A DNA stretch of 64,000 nucleotides from Rachicladosporium sp. CCFEE 5018 (lineage: Eukaryota; Ascomycota; Dothideomycetes; Cladosporiales; Cladosporiaceae): contig KZ111190.1 of NCBI GenBank assembly GCA_002077045.2, positions 49,990 to 113,989 on the forward strand, written 5' to 3'. The position numbers were made by a program, and so were the translations under genes. Position 1 is the stretch's first letter; every line of letters starts with the position of its first letter. Below, piece after piece: positions 1 through 10,225 of this stretch. The notes beneath the pieces were generated by a model, which saw only the letters and a list, made by a program, of their open reading frames with translations, made no database searches and was not told the DNA's origin.

Positions 1-665
1 CATGAAGTTCTGATGGCCACGTGTGTCTCTACAGTGGAAACATGACGTACCATGACAATCACCAGCCACCTTGTCACACGAAACCCCGTGCAACGGCAGA
101 GGCCAAGCGTCGACGCATCGATCGGCGACACGCCCGCTGTCTGCAGCGCACCGGCCAGCGGCTCGTCGCATGGAGCTCTGCCATGAGTGGCGCGAGCTTG
201 CGCCTTAACCACACGCTATTCGCTGCCGCTGCCAACTTCCCACAATGCCTCACCCGCACACCCATGTCCGTCCAGCTCCATCGCTGCAAATCCGCCTACG
301 TCACGGCGCGATCGTCACGACAACCTGCGATGAGAACAGCGTCACCGCACCGGAGTCGTACTCCCTGCCCGGTGCCTGCGGGTCTGTAGAAAGAACCCGC
401 ATGTATATCCCTTCTGGCCCAGCTCGCAGCCACACTTCCTTACTCTGCCACTTTCCCCTTTCTCTCAGCTTTACCATCTTCAGCAAGAGCCAAATAATAC
501 TGCTCACCCCATTGAACGATCTCCTTTACGTGTCCTGCGTTGTGCATGACCAGCAATTCTGATCAATACGCCTATTACTCCTTCCCTCCCACCCCCAACA
601 GGCTGTCTCCTGCTACAAGCCGGAGAACTTCCCGTACCACCTCTTCCACTAAACAAACCAGCAAC
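1..665 (+). promoter_or_regulatory. Upstream region of the LEA-like/DUF3659 gene
   Basis: Non-coding DNA before the proposed start at 666. A pyrimidine-rich stretch at about 425-480, followed by an A-rich segment, resembles the promoter/transcription-start regions of well-expressed filamentous fungal genes (inference). Short open frames here look like chance. The sequence is identical to 41691-42355. Confidence 0.4.
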
Positions 666-3600
666 ATGGCGCCTTCCCCCGCCGCTGGTAAGGGAGCCTC
701 GGCTGCGCCCAAGACACCCACAAAGCTTGGTCGCAAGCCCGAGAGCACACCCAAGAAGCTCGGGCAGCCATCTTCGAGCACACCCAAAGCTCCGGCAACG
801 CCAAAGGCTCCCAGCGCCAAGAAGCCAGACACCAGCTCTGTCTCCAAGAAAGCTGGTGAGGCCGCCCCCAAGGCCGAGTCTGCCAAGGAGACTGCCGAGG
901 AGGCACCCAGCAAGGTCGAGATGAAGGATGACGACGAAGATGACGAAGAGCCCATGAGCAAGGTCTCCGAAGCCGGCAAGGACGGCGAGGAGCAGCTCGG
1001 CGAAGCCGCACCAGAGCCCGTGGGTGACGACGAAGACGATGATGCCGTAGGCGGTGCCACCGAGAAGGCCGAAGAGGCCACTGATGAGGCTGAGGAAGCC
1101 GCTGATGACGACGATGTGGCTGACGACGCTACCCAGAAGGCTGGCCAAATTGGCGAGTCCGCTGACGAGGGCGCCGAGGAGACGGCTGACGAGACTGCCG
1201 ACGATGCCACTGAGGAGGCGGACGAGGGTAAGCAAGATCAGAGCTCCGGCGGCGGTCTGTTGTCAAGTGCTAAAGGATTAGCAGGCAAGGCTTCCGGGCT
1301 CGCCGGGAACGCTCCCAAGGACGCCTCCAAGGCTGCCGGTGACGCCAAGGAGAAGACCGAGGAGACTGCCGAAGACGCCGAGGATGCTGCCGAAGAGACT
1401 GCCGACGAGGGTCAGAAGGTAGCTGGCGAGACCACCGACGAGGCTGGCGAAGCCGCTGAGGGCGCCGAAGACGAGACCGAAGGCGCCACTGAGGATGCCG
1501 AGGATGCCACTGATGGTGTCGACGGTGAGGAGGGTGAGGAGGCCGTCGAGGGCGCCAAAGCCGAGACCGAGGATGCCGCTGAGGGCGCTGAGGATGAGGC
1601 CGAGGAGGGCGCTGAAGATGCCGAGGAGGGTGCCGAGGGTGCCGTCAACGGCGTCAAGGGGGGCGCTGAAGACGGTGCCGAGACCGCCGAAGAGGGCGCC
1701 GAGGCAGCTGATGGCGAGGCTGGTGAAGCCGCCGAGGGTGCTGAGGATGAGGCCGATGGCAAGCCGAAGGAGCTCCCTCTCGACCTCGCCAAGCTCAAGG
1801 GTCTTGAGGTCAAGGCTGATGGCACTGTCGAAGACGCCGAGGGCAACCAAGTCGCTAAGCTCGCTGAGGGTGACGCTGAAGACCTTGAGGGCTACCCCAT
1901 CGGCGACAACGGTGAGATCCTTGATGATGATGGAGATCTCGTTGGCCGTGTCGAGCTCCTTCCCGAAGAGATCAAGCGCCAGCTCCAAGAGAAGCGCGAC
2001 GCTGGCGAAGAGCTTCCCGCTGAGGCTGACGAGTACCTCGGTGCCGAGGATGGTGAGGAAGGCGAGGAGGGTGAAGATGGCGAGGAGGCCGAGGAGGAGG
2101 ACACCGGTCTCCCACCCCTCAGCATTCTCGAGGGTCTCACCTGCCAAGTCGACGGCCTCATCTACGACTCCGAGGGCAACACCGTTGGCAAGGTTGTCGA
2201 TGGCGACCCAGAGGAACTCCAGAACGCTACTCTCAATGACCAGGGCGAGTTCATTGATGAGGAGGGCAACGTTGTTGGCCACGCCGACATCCACGAGGAG
2301 GCTGCCGAGCTCGTCGAGCAGGGCATCTATGAGTCGGCTAAGGCTCCTGTCGGCGACGACGAGGAGGCCGAAGAAGGCGATGAGGAGGCTGCCGAAGATG
2401 GCGAAGAGGCTGGCGAGGGCGAAGCCGAGGGCATTGAGGATGAGCTCCCTGGCATCGAGGCTCTCGAAGGCAAGGAGCTGAACGAGTCTGGCGAGGTCGT
2501 GGACGAGAACGGCGAAGTTCTTGCCAAGATCGAGGACGAGGAGATCCTCCAGAAGATTGCTGATGGCGAGATCGACCCGGCTACTCTCACTATCAACGAA
2601 GAGGGTCAAGTCGTCGACGAGGAGGGCAATGTCCTCGGTGGCATGGAGCTCGAGGAGGGTGCTGCCGAGAAGCTCGGCAAAATCGCCCCTACCTACGACA
2701 TCCGTATCTTGGAGGGCCGCAAGGTCAACAAGAAGGGCAAGATCATCGATGACGATGGTGAGGAGATTGGTCAACTCACAGAGGGTGACCCAGCCAAGTG
2801 CACGGGCAAGAAGGTCAACGACAAGGGTGAGGTCCTTGACAAGAACGGAGAAGTCATCGGCAAGGTCGGCATCACCGAGGGTGAGGCCGCAGAGACCGCC
2901 ACCAAGGACCTGCTCACTGAGCTTGGCGAGATCGAGCCAGAAGAGGAGGAAGCTGCCGAGGAGGAGCCAGCGCTGCCTGGCCTGGACACTCTCGAGGGCT
3001 TGAAGGTCAACAAGAAGGGTCAAGTCCTTAACGAGGACGGCGAGCCAATTGGCGAGCTGACCGAGGGTGACTTGACTGCCTGCGCTGGTCGCAAGATCAA
3101 CGACAAGGGTGAGGTCTTGGACAAGGACGGCAACGTCATCGGCAAGGTCAACACCTTGCCTGCACCAGGTGAGGATGGTGAGGAGGAAACTCCCGAGGAG
3201 GAGCAGCAGGCACCTGGCCTCGATGTCCTTGACGGCCTCAAGCTCAACAAGAACGGCCAAGTCCTTGATGAGAATGGAGACCCGATCGGTGAGCTCACCG
3301 AGGGCGAGATCACTCAGTGCGCTGGCCGCAAGGTCAATAACAAGGGTGAGATCCTCGACGATGAAGGAAACGTCATCGGCAAGGTGCAGACCATCTCGCC
3401 GCCAGGTGAGGAGGAGGAAGAGGAGGGTGATCAGCTCCCGCCTCTAGCGGTGCTCGAGGGCCTGACCTGCAACAAGGCTGGCAAGATCATCGACTCGAAC
3501 GGTGTGATTGTTGGTGAGCTTGTTGAGGGCGACGCGAAGAAGTTGGCCAAGTCTGGCATCACCTCCGACGCTGAGGGTCAATTCTGGGACAACAAGGGTC

Positions 3601-6017
3601 ATGTCATCGGCCGTGCGCAGACTGTCGCTGTCGAGGACGCTGAGGAGGAGTCACCATTCGCCGGTCTCGAAGGGCTGAAGGTCATCGAGGATGGCTGGGT
3701 TGCTGATGAGAATGGCAACGTTGTGGGTCAAGTCACGGAGGGTGATCCCAAGAAGCTTGTTGGCCGCAGCGTTGACGAGGACGGCGATATCATCGACAAG
3801 AAGGGTTCAGTGGTCGGTCACGCTGAGCGCTACGAGCCTGAGGAGGAGGCTGAGGCTGAAGCAGCTGACCTCTCCTTCCTCCAAGGCAAGGTCGTGAACA
3901 AGGCCGGTCTCATCATCGGCGACGATGGTGTTCCAGTTGCACGCCTTTCTGAGGGCAGCGCGAAGGATCTCGCTGGCAAGAAGGTCGATGACCAAGGCCA
4001 AATCTGGAACGACGCAGGCAAGGTCATCGGCCGTGTCGAGCTGATCCCAGAGGAGGAGCGTGAGCGCCCCGAGGGCGAGTTCGCTGGCCTCGAGGGTCTC
4101 CGTGTCATCGAGGATGGCAAGGTGGCTGACGAGCACGACAACGTAGTGGGTGAGGTCGTTGAGGGCAACCCCAAGCGTCTCATCGGCATGGCCGTGGATG
4201 AGGATGGTGACATCCTCGACAAATACGGCAACACCAAGGGCCATGCCCAGCGTCTGCCAGAAGAGGAAGAGGCAGTTGTTGACAACAGCATCCTCGATGG
4301 CAAGACGCTGAACAAGAAGGGCTACGTTGTCGACGACGAGGGCCGTGCTTTCGGTATCCTTGTTGAGGGCAACTCCAAGGAGCTCGCTGGCCGCAAGTGC
4401 GACGAGAACGGCTACGTCTACGGCGACACCGGCAAGGTCGCTGGTCGCTGCGAGGTCCTTCCGGAGGACCAGCGCACGTTCAAAGAAGAGGGCCCCTTCG
4501 AGGGTATCGAGGGCCTCCGCGTCGTCAAGGGCGGCAAGGTCGAGGACATCGATGGCAACGTCCGCGGTGAGATCGTCGAGGGCAATCCCAAGCGTCTTGT
4601 CGGGATGGCTGTCGACGAGGATGGTGACATTCTGGACAAGAACGGCAACGTCAAAGGACATGCTGAGCCGCTTGATGAAGAGGACCCAGAGGCACCAGAT
4701 CTCTCGATGCTCGCTGGCACCACCATCAACAAGGCTGGTTACGCTGTCGATGGCAACGGCCGCAAGGTCGGTCGCCTCGTCGAGGGCGATCCATCCACCA
4801 TGATCGGCAAGAAAGTCGATGGTGAAGGCCAGGTGTGGGATAACGCCGGCAACGTTGTCGGTCGCTGCGAGGTCATCCACGGTGAGGACACTAAGGAAGA
4901 CGGACCCTTCGCTGGGTTCGAGAACCTTGAGATCAACAAGGATGGCACTGTCACCACACAAGCTGGAGACATCATCGGTCGCATCACTGAGGGTGATGTG
5001 AAGAAGCTCCTGGGTCACCGTCCTGATGCTGACGGAGACATCCTCGACACCAACGGCAACGTCATTGGTAAGGCCGAGCGATGGGAGCCTGAGGATGAGG
5101 AAGACAACCGCCCTATCAACCCCATGAAGGGCATGCGTGTCAACAAGGAGGGTGAGGTCCGTGATGAGAACGGTGACCTTGTTGGCCGCCTCACAGATGG
5201 CAACCTCGGTCACTGCGTTGGCCAAGTCATCGACGAGAACGGCAACGTTGTCGATTACGATGGCAACAAGATCGGTGAGGTCACTCTCCTCGAGAACATC
5301 GCAGATGACTTCGAGGGTCCCACCGAGGAGGAGCTCGAGGAGGCCCGCAAGCGCGATGAGGAGCGCGAGGTTGCCGAGAAGATGAACGGCATCTGTGTGC
5401 AGACCCTCGAGCGCATGCAGCCCATTTGCAAGCAGATCCGCGAGCATATGGAGCGCGCCGACCGCACGCCCAAGGACGAGCTCGACGAGGACGAGCTTGT
5501 CAACCAGGTCAAGCCTCTCATCGAGGAGGGTGGTCGCATTCTGCAAGAGTGCAACGGCTCGCTTCGTGGTCTCGACCCCGATGGACACATCGCCGCGCAG
5601 GCCAAGGGTCGCGCTGGCACGAAGGAGGCCACGCCCGAGGAGTACCAGCTTGCTGAGAACCTCAAGGAGCTCACCACGACTGTCGTCACGACCATTGATG
5701 ATGCCAAGAAGAAGCTCAACGACATGCCGCAGGCGAAGAAGAAGCTCAACCCGCTTTGGGGCTTGCTCACTCAGCCGTTGTTCCAGATCTTGGCTGCTGT
5801 TGGCTTGCTGTTGGCAGGTGTGCTCGGCTTGGTCGGCCAGCTGCTCAACGGTCTCGGTCTTGGTGGTCTTGTCAACGGCCTGCTCGGTGGTCTTGGTGTT
5901 AACAAGCTGCTCTCTGCTGTCGGTCTCAAGGATGACGACAAGAAGGGTAAGGGCAAGGGTAAGAGCGCGCTCTCCAGCTTGCCTGTTGTTGGTGGTATGC
6001 TCGGCGGTGGCAAGTAG
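666..6017 (+). CDS. LEA-like giant protein with DUF3659 repeats (copy 1)
   Basis: A 1783-residue single-exon protein from the ATG at 666, which sits in a CAACATGG context. The frame stays open back to an ATG at 540, so 42 more residues are possible. Residues about 1-90 are Pro/Lys/Ala-rich. Residues about 90-365 are a Glu/Asp/Ala-rich low-complexity segment resembling late-embryogenesis-abundant proteins. From about 372 to 1540 there are 15 tandem units of about 60-75 residues, each made of two halves of the form 'G-x-V-x(5)-G-x(3)-D-x(2)-G-x(2)-VG', the pattern of the fungal DUF3659 family. Residues about 1550-1690 form a charged helical domain (DUF6987-like, tentative). A Gly/Leu-rich hydrophobic stretch lies at about 1695-1747, before a Lys-rich end. 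Related proteins are annotated 'LEA domain protein'. A stress or desiccation role is guesswork. The architecture is certain; the function is unknown. Confidence 0.9.
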   Translation: MAPSPAAGKGASAAPKTPTKLGRKPESTPKKLGQPSSSTPKAPATPKAPSAKKPDTSSVSKKAGEAAPKAESAKETAEEAPSKVEMKDDDEDDEEPMSKVSEAGKDGEEQLGEAAPEPVGDDEDDDAVGGATEKAEEATDEAEEAADDDDVADDATQKAGQIGESADEGAEETADETADDATEEADEGKQDQSSGGGLLSSAKGLAGKASGLAGNAPKDASKAAGDAKEKTEETAEDAEDAAEETADEGQKVAGETTDEAGEAAEGAEDETEGATEDAEDATDGVDGEEGEEAVEGAKAETEDAAEGAEDEAEEGAEDAEEGAEGAVNGVKGGAEDGAETAEEGAEAADGEAGEAAEGAEDEADGKPKELPLDLAKLKGLEVKADGTVEDAEGNQVAKLAEGDAEDLEGYPIGDNGEILDDDGDLVGRVELLPEEIKRQLQEKRDAGEELPAEADEYLGAEDGEEGEEGEDGEEAEEEDTGLPPLSILEGLTCQVDGLIYDSEGNTVGKVVDGDPEELQNATLNDQGEFIDEEGNVVGHADIHEEAAELVEQGIYESAKAPVGDDEEAEEGDEEAAEDGEEAGEGEAEGIEDELPGIEALEGKELNESGEVVDENGEVLAKIEDEEILQKIADGEIDPATLTINEEGQVVDEEGNVLGGMELEEGAAEKLGKIAPTYDIRILEGRKVNKKGKIIDDDGEEIGQLTEGDPAKCTGKKVNDKGEVLDKNGEVIGKVGITEGEAAETATKDLLTELGEIEPEEEEAAEEEPALPGLDTLEGLKVNKKGQVLNEDGEPIGELTEGDLTACAGRKINDKGEVLDKDGNVIGKVNTLPAPGEDGEEETPEEEQQAPGLDVLDGLKLNKNGQVLDENGDPIGELTEGEITQCAGRKVNNKGEILDDEGNVIGKVQTISPPGEEEEEEGDQLPPLAVLEGLTCNKAGKIIDSNGVIVGELVEGDAKKLAKSGITSDAEGQFWDNKGHVIGRAQTVAVEDAEEESPFAGLEGLKVIEDGWVADENGNVVGQVTEGDPKKLVGRSVDEDGDIIDKKGSVVGHAERYEPEEEAEAEAADLSFLQGKVVNKAGLIIGDDGVPVARLSEGSAKDLAGKKVDDQGQIWNDAGKVIGRVELIPEEERERPEGEFAGLEGLRVIEDGKVADEHDNVVGEVVEGNPKRLIGMAVDEDGDILDKYGNTKGHAQRLPEEEEAVVDNSILDGKTLNKKGYVVDDEGRAFGILVEGNSKELAGRKCDENGYVYGDTGKVAGRCEVLPEDQRTFKEEGPFEGIEGLRVVKGGKVEDIDGNVRGEIVEGNPKRLVGMAVDEDGDILDKNGNVKGHAEPLDEEDPEAPDLSMLAGTTINKAGYAVDGNGRKVGRLVEGDPSTMIGKKVDGEGQVWDNAGNVVGRCEVIHGEDTKEDGPFAGFENLEINKDGTVTTQAGDIIGRITEGDVKKLLGHRPDADGDILDTNGNVIGKAERWEPEDEEDNRPINPMKGMRVNKEGEVRDENGDLVGRLTDGNLGHCVGQVIDENGNVVDYDGNKIGEVTLLENIADDFEGPTEEELEEARKRDEEREVAEKMNGICVQTLERMQPICKQIREHMERADRTPKDELDEDELVNQVKPLIEEGGRILQECNGSLRGLDPDGHIAAQAKGRAGTKEATPEEYQLAENLKELTTTVVTTIDDAKKKLNDMPQAKKKLNPLWGLLTQPLFQILAAVGLLLAGVLGLVGQLLNGLGLGGLVNGLLGGLGVNKLLSAVGLKDDDKKGKGKGKSALSSLPVVGGMLGGGK

Positions 6018-6736
6018 GCCAGGGACGTATTGAAGGTGGTCGACAGGACGGGATGATCTGATGACGGGTGTACAGTATCCTTGACTTGACGGAGCTCTCA
6101 GATGTTGGAAAAGCGGGATGGCGTTAGCGGTCTGAGCGATTTATTCCATAGTAATGCTTTGCATGTATATTAGTGGTAGTAGTTTGCACTTCAAGCACAT
6201 TCAACTCAATCATTGTGCCAATACCACCTCTCCAGCTGGTGATGACTTCCCTGACATTGCCGTCCTCGTCATCATTCTCCGTCTACAGCCTCACAGTCCT
6301 CGGCGTACGTGTTCGAGCCCGCGAAAATAACGATCGCGTCAACGACAATGCAGTGGAAGACAAGGACCTTGAAAAGAAGGAGAAAATGAAGTCGAGAGCG
6401 ACTTGTCACCACAAAGTGCAGGCAGGTACGACTTCTACATCTTCGTGACGGCAGGCGCATCCAATGTGACCCGACCGAATCACCATTTGAGCCTCTCACT
6501 CAGTTACTTCACCTACATCACGCCAACTTACGAAGCGTCCGACGCGTGGTTTATGACACTGAATGACCCAAGATTGATACGGCTTCCATGTCTTGTTCGA
6601 GTAGATGTATGGTCATGCTACTATGTTGATGCTGTTCTACCCGACGACTGTAATCAGTATGCCCTAGCGCCACAAATAATGCTACCACCCTCCAACGCCT
6701 CGCTGTCATCCTACTCATGCAAACCCACCATCCAAA
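6018..6736. other. Convergent intergenic region
   Basis: The 719 bases between the 3' ends of the LEA-like gene and the DUF726 gene. No convincing gene or RNA was seen. It presumably holds both 3' UTRs. It is conserved in copy 2 (47699-48417) with scattered differences, and the first 20 or so bases after the LEA stop are the most changed. Confidence 0.6.
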
Positions 6737-9700
6737 TCACTCAAAAGACATACTAACCTCCTTCTCCGTCCCAAACTCCTCCTCATCCGCCCAAGGATTA
6801 TGACCTAGAGGCTTGACTGCAGGCGCCGCACTCGCATCTGTGTTGGGCTTCGGCGGCGTGTGCAAAATCGAAGGTACAGGCGTTGTAGCTCGTGAGCTCA
6901 GAGACGGGCGGTCCGGCGTCGGGAAGCGTGAGGGCGGGAGATCAAGGGAAGGCTTCAGACTCGGGCTACCCGTCTGACCGCTATGATCATGACCGTTGAC
7001 TGCCGTTGAGGTAGCTGGAGGATCGAGCGGTGCGGGTGATGGGCCGCGCTGCGGTGTTGCGTTCGCTGAGTGCGAGGGCCCAGCTTCAGCGCCAAAACTC
7101 TTCACCTGCCTCAACGGCACAAACGCGCCATTCTCCTCGCCACTCCGTCTCGGGGTCTCGATTCGCATAGGCGGTAGGGTGCTCTCAATCTCCCTGACCT
7201 GCAAGTGTGCTTTGATCTCCTCCAAGTCCTCGGGGTTCTTTGTAGCCAGCGCAAGGACCTCCCTATGTATAGCATCGACATCGAACATCAGATCTGCATT
7301 GTTGGCAGCCACAGTCTCCGGATCCGCACCCTCGGCTTCGACCTTCGCAGCCGCCGCAGCAGCAGCGGAGGTCTCGTCATAGGTCTCCCAATTCTTCTTG
7401 GCTGGCGCCTTCTTCCGTGAGAAGCGGGCGAGGAAACCTTTCTTCTTGGGCTCTTCTTCCATGGCACGACGCGCCTCCTCGATCTCGTTGATCAGCTCTC
7501 GCTGGCGCTTCTCGTGGTTCTCTGGGTCCGGATCCTCGATCTCAGTGAAGTCCAGACTCTCGACCTCCCAGCCCACAGTCTGCAGTAGTAGGGGCATCTT
7601 CGCTCGGTAAGCCATGTGCCCAGGCACTTTGTCCGTGACATTGACATTCTCGATCCCAGCGATCTCGACTGGGCTCAGACCAGCGACTTTGGCAATACCA
7701 CCGCCAGTCGCACGGAAGAGGTACCCCAGAATCCAGTCATTGACAGCATAGCCGTTCACAAAGCGTCCGGAGACGACAGAGCGAGCACGAAGCCACTCAT
7801 CTTTCTTGAATACCACCGGCGAGCCGAAAATGTAGGCATTCTGTATCAGCCCCAGCGCGCCGCGAGACGCGAGTTCACGCAGGGCGGAGAAGATCACTCG
7901 GGCGCCTAACGAAAAGCCCACGAGTGTAATGGGTCGGACACCGAGGTTGCGATCGATCAGAGAGTCTGCTAAGATTAGTCCTGCTGCGTCTGCGCGCGCG
8001 CAGGAGACTGTCCAGGGATTGTCTACGAGGTATGCGAGCTTTGTCAACAGAATAGGTGTTGATATGCCAGCCATGAGTGTAGCAAGAAACGTCGCGCCGA
8101 GGACTTGCTGGATCGTCTGGGTCAGAGCTTCGGTGCCGAGAATCTGTATCGTAGCACCAGTAGACTGCAGCATCTCAGGCTCCCAGTGCACGGAGTGCAT
8201 ATCGCCCATGATCGGATCGACAGTCGAGAACGGCAGTCGCACATCGTCGACTTTGCCCGTCATCCAGCCTGCTACTGTGACAATGAGGTTCACGCGTTTG
8301 TTGTTGTGCAATGGTCGGTACTCGAAAGTCTTCACTGCGCCTGTGCGACGGTGAGAGGCTTTGATACCGATGTTCGCGCCTGTCAAGGCACCTGTCGTAC
8401 CGATCAAGGCTGCTGCGCCTGTCCCAGCGAAGAAGGAAGAGGTGCCTGCTACACCGATCGATGTGAAGCCAGCTGCGAGACCGGCCCCAATCACTGGTGC
8501 TAGCAAGCCAGCGCTCAGACCAATAACGAGACCACCACCGACAGTGCAGAGCCCCATGACCATCAGACGTCGATTGCGCCTGGCTTTCTCACGAGCCTGC
8601 ATGTGCTCCTCTTCGTTCCAATTCTCTTTATCGGCTTGTTCTTGCATTTCAAGAGCATCTGTCACACGCTTCTCGAAGCGACAGAGTTCTTGCCAGTCGA
8701 CTGCCAGTGCTGTTCCCACTCTCTCCAGTAGCACTCTCGATCGAGAGTCATAGGTGCTATCGGCGATGAGGAGAAGGAACAGGTCGCACAGTACGGTCCA
8801 TCGTAGGTCCAAGTCAATGTTCTTGGCGTCATCGCCGAACGTGTCTGGATCCTCGATGTGAAGGTCATCAGCATTGCGATCCTCATACGCAGGTGGGGGC
8901 GCCTCTGACATGGGCGTACCAGGCACAGAAGGCGTGCCAGGTATGGACTGAGTAGTCGCAGACTTCCGTCGATCCGCAGAAGGGCGTGGTGAGCTGACTG
9001 AAAGCCTCGCCGAGGATGACATCGCCTCCTCTACTTCTTCTTCTTCTTCTTCTTCTTCCTCCTCCACAGGTGCAGCACCCGGGTTCTTCACTCTCGCGTT
9101 CTGCATCAGCTGTGGCGTCAGATCAGCAGCCTGCAGGCCATGCTCCGCCAGCTGCTCGATCATGACCTGCTCCTGTGTTGAGATTTCCATGTGACTATAC
9201 AGCCGCACCATCATCTTCTGCGCCCACATCTTGGTCGCCTCCATTGCCATGTCGATGAGCTTCTTTGATCCTTTCGTCCGCTCGTACTTCTCCAGCTCTT
9301 GCATCATCGCTGACATTGACAGTCTGACCACACCGACGTAGGCTATGCGCTGGCCTTCAGTGAGCAGCTCTTTCGTGGTCTGCATCTGCGAGATGAGGTC
9401 GCGTGCCTCGTCTTCCTCGTCCAGCGCATTGCGCGTGTAGCCCTCTTTGAAGAGGTATGCAGTGTTGTCGTCAAAGCTGGTCTGAGATTGCGCGTCCTCG
9501 TCTACACCCACTCGCGTATAGCCCTTTGCAGCACCGCCCAGCGTGCCGTATGCCATGGTCTCGTCATCCACCTCATCGTAAGCCTTGGCAGTCACCTTTC
9601 CCCAGTCATCGTACTGTCGGAATGTAGCGAGTGCTGGCATAGTCTGCCATTGTCCCTGGTCATCCTCTTCCTCTTCTTCCTCCTCTCGAGGCGCGAGTGC

Positions 9701-10225
9701 CTGATGTGACCATTCCGAGACGGCGTGGTTCGAGGGCTTTGTCGTATGCCCGGGAAGGAAGTCGCCGCTCTTGCGCGTGCTTCGAGGACTCTTAGGACTT
9801 GCCGGACTGGCTGGCGTGGCTTCGTCTGGCGGCTTCAGAGGCTCCTCAGGTGTGCTCACAGCGTCGAGTTTTGGAGTCACAGGTCTCGTGGGCACTTTGC
9901 TTTCCGCAACCTCACCAGGCTCCGAGACAGCATCGACGAACTTGTCGTCCTCTGGCTCGTCGTCCTTCACGCTTGTGTTCTCTCGCACTTCTCCGTCATC
10001 CTCTTCGTACTGTCTCCTCCGTGGCGGTCGCACTGGGAGCCCGAACTCGTCTGCCACTAGCGTATTGTCTTGCCCGGCACCAGCGTCGACTCGCGTTGCG
10101 ACCTCTGCCTCTACAACGTTCGTTCTTACCTCCCGCTCCTCGACCTCGACCCTTGGTACTGAGGCTAAGCCATTCTCAGGCATACTGAATTCTCGCCAAA
10201 ACGTCGCCAATGAGCGTGGTATCAC
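6737..10225 (-). CDS. DUF726 family putative alpha/beta-hydrolase (TMCO4/Mil1-like), copy 1
   Basis: A 1162-residue single-exon protein. Residues about 1-470 are disordered and acidic, followed by a conserved helical region. A hydrophobic, Gly-rich membrane segment lies at about 550-640. An alpha/beta-hydrolase domain follows, with the nucleophile elbow G-F-S-L-G and Ser at about residue 772. The C-terminal part is Lys/Glu-rich and then Pro/Ser-rich. This is the layout of the DUF726 family (human TMCO4, yeast YFL034W/Mil1, a putative lipase interacting with clathrin adaptors). The substrate is unknown. A Glu run at about residues 389-398 comes from the (TTC)n tract at 9033-9058. Transcription diverges from UTP23 across 360 bp. 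A second start at Met15 is possible. Confidence 0.9.
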   Translation of the reverse strand: MIPRSLATFWREFSMPENGLASVPRVEVEEREVRTNVVEAEVATRVDAGAGQDNTLVADEFGLPVRPPRRRQYEEDDGEVRENTSVKDDEPEDDKFVDAVSEPGEVAESKVPTRPVTPKLDAVSTPEEPLKPPDEATPASPASPKSPRSTRKSGDFLPGHTTKPSNHAVSEWSHQALAPREEEEEEEDDQGQWQTMPALATFRQYDDWGKVTAKAYDEVDDETMAYGTLGGAAKGYTRVGVDEDAQSQTSFDDNTAYLFKEGYTRNALDEEDEARDLISQMQTTKELLTEGQRIAYVGVVRLSMSAMMQELEKYERTKGSKKLIDMAMEATKMWAQKMMVRLYSHMEISTQEQVMIEQLAEHGLQAADLTPQLMQNARVKNPGAAPVEEEEEEEEEEVEEAMSSSARLSVSSPRPSADRRKSATTQSIPGTPSVPGTPMSEAPPPAYEDRNADDLHIEDPDTFGDDAKNIDLDLRWTVLCDLFLLLIADSTYDSRSRVLLERVGTALAVDWQELCRFEKRVTDALEMQEQADKENWNEEEHMQAREKARRNRRLMVMGLCTVGGGLVIGLSAGLLAPVIGAGLAAGFTSIGVAGTSSFFAGTGAAALIGTTGALTGANIGIKASHRRTGAVKTFEYRPLHNNKRVNLIVTVAGWMTGKVDDVRLPFSTVDPIMGDMHSVHWEPEMLQSTGATIQILGTEALTQTIQQVLGATFLATLMAGISTPILLTKLAYLVDNPWTVSCARADAAGLILADSLIDRNLGVRPITLVGFSLGARVIFSALRELASRGALGLIQNAYIFGSPVVFKKDEWLRARSVVSGRFVNGYAVNDWILGYLFRATGGGIAKVAGLSPVEIAGIENVNVTDKVPGHMAYRAKMPLLLQTVGWEVESLDFTEIEDPDPENHEKRQRELINEIEEARRAMEEEPKKKGFLARFSRKKAPAKKNWETYDETSAAAAAAAKVEAEGADPETVAANNADLMFDVDAIHREVLALATKNPEDLEEIKAHLQVREIESTLPPMRIETPRRSGEENGAFVPLRQVKSFGAEAGPSHSANATPQRGPSPAPLDPPATSTAVNGHDHSGQTGSPSLKPSLDLPPSRFPTPDRPSLSSRATTPVPSILHTPPKPNTDASAAPAVKPLGHNPWADEEEFGTEKEVSMSFE
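9033..9058. repeat. (TTC)n microsatellite inside the DUF726 gene
   Basis: Tandem TTC triplets on the plus strand encode an uninterrupted Glu run in the minus-strand protein. Copy 2 (about 50716-50745) has a shorter, interrupted version, so the tract differs in length between the copies. Confidence 0.9.

Noticed and set aside
1278..3260. 660-codon open frame on the minus strand within the LEA-like gene (also 3807-5588 and 45332-47269)
   Set aside because: These mirror the Glu/Asp/Gly/Val codon bias of the repeat gene. They are Leu/Val/Ala-biased antisense shadows without recognisable domains, and the frames break differently between the two copies.
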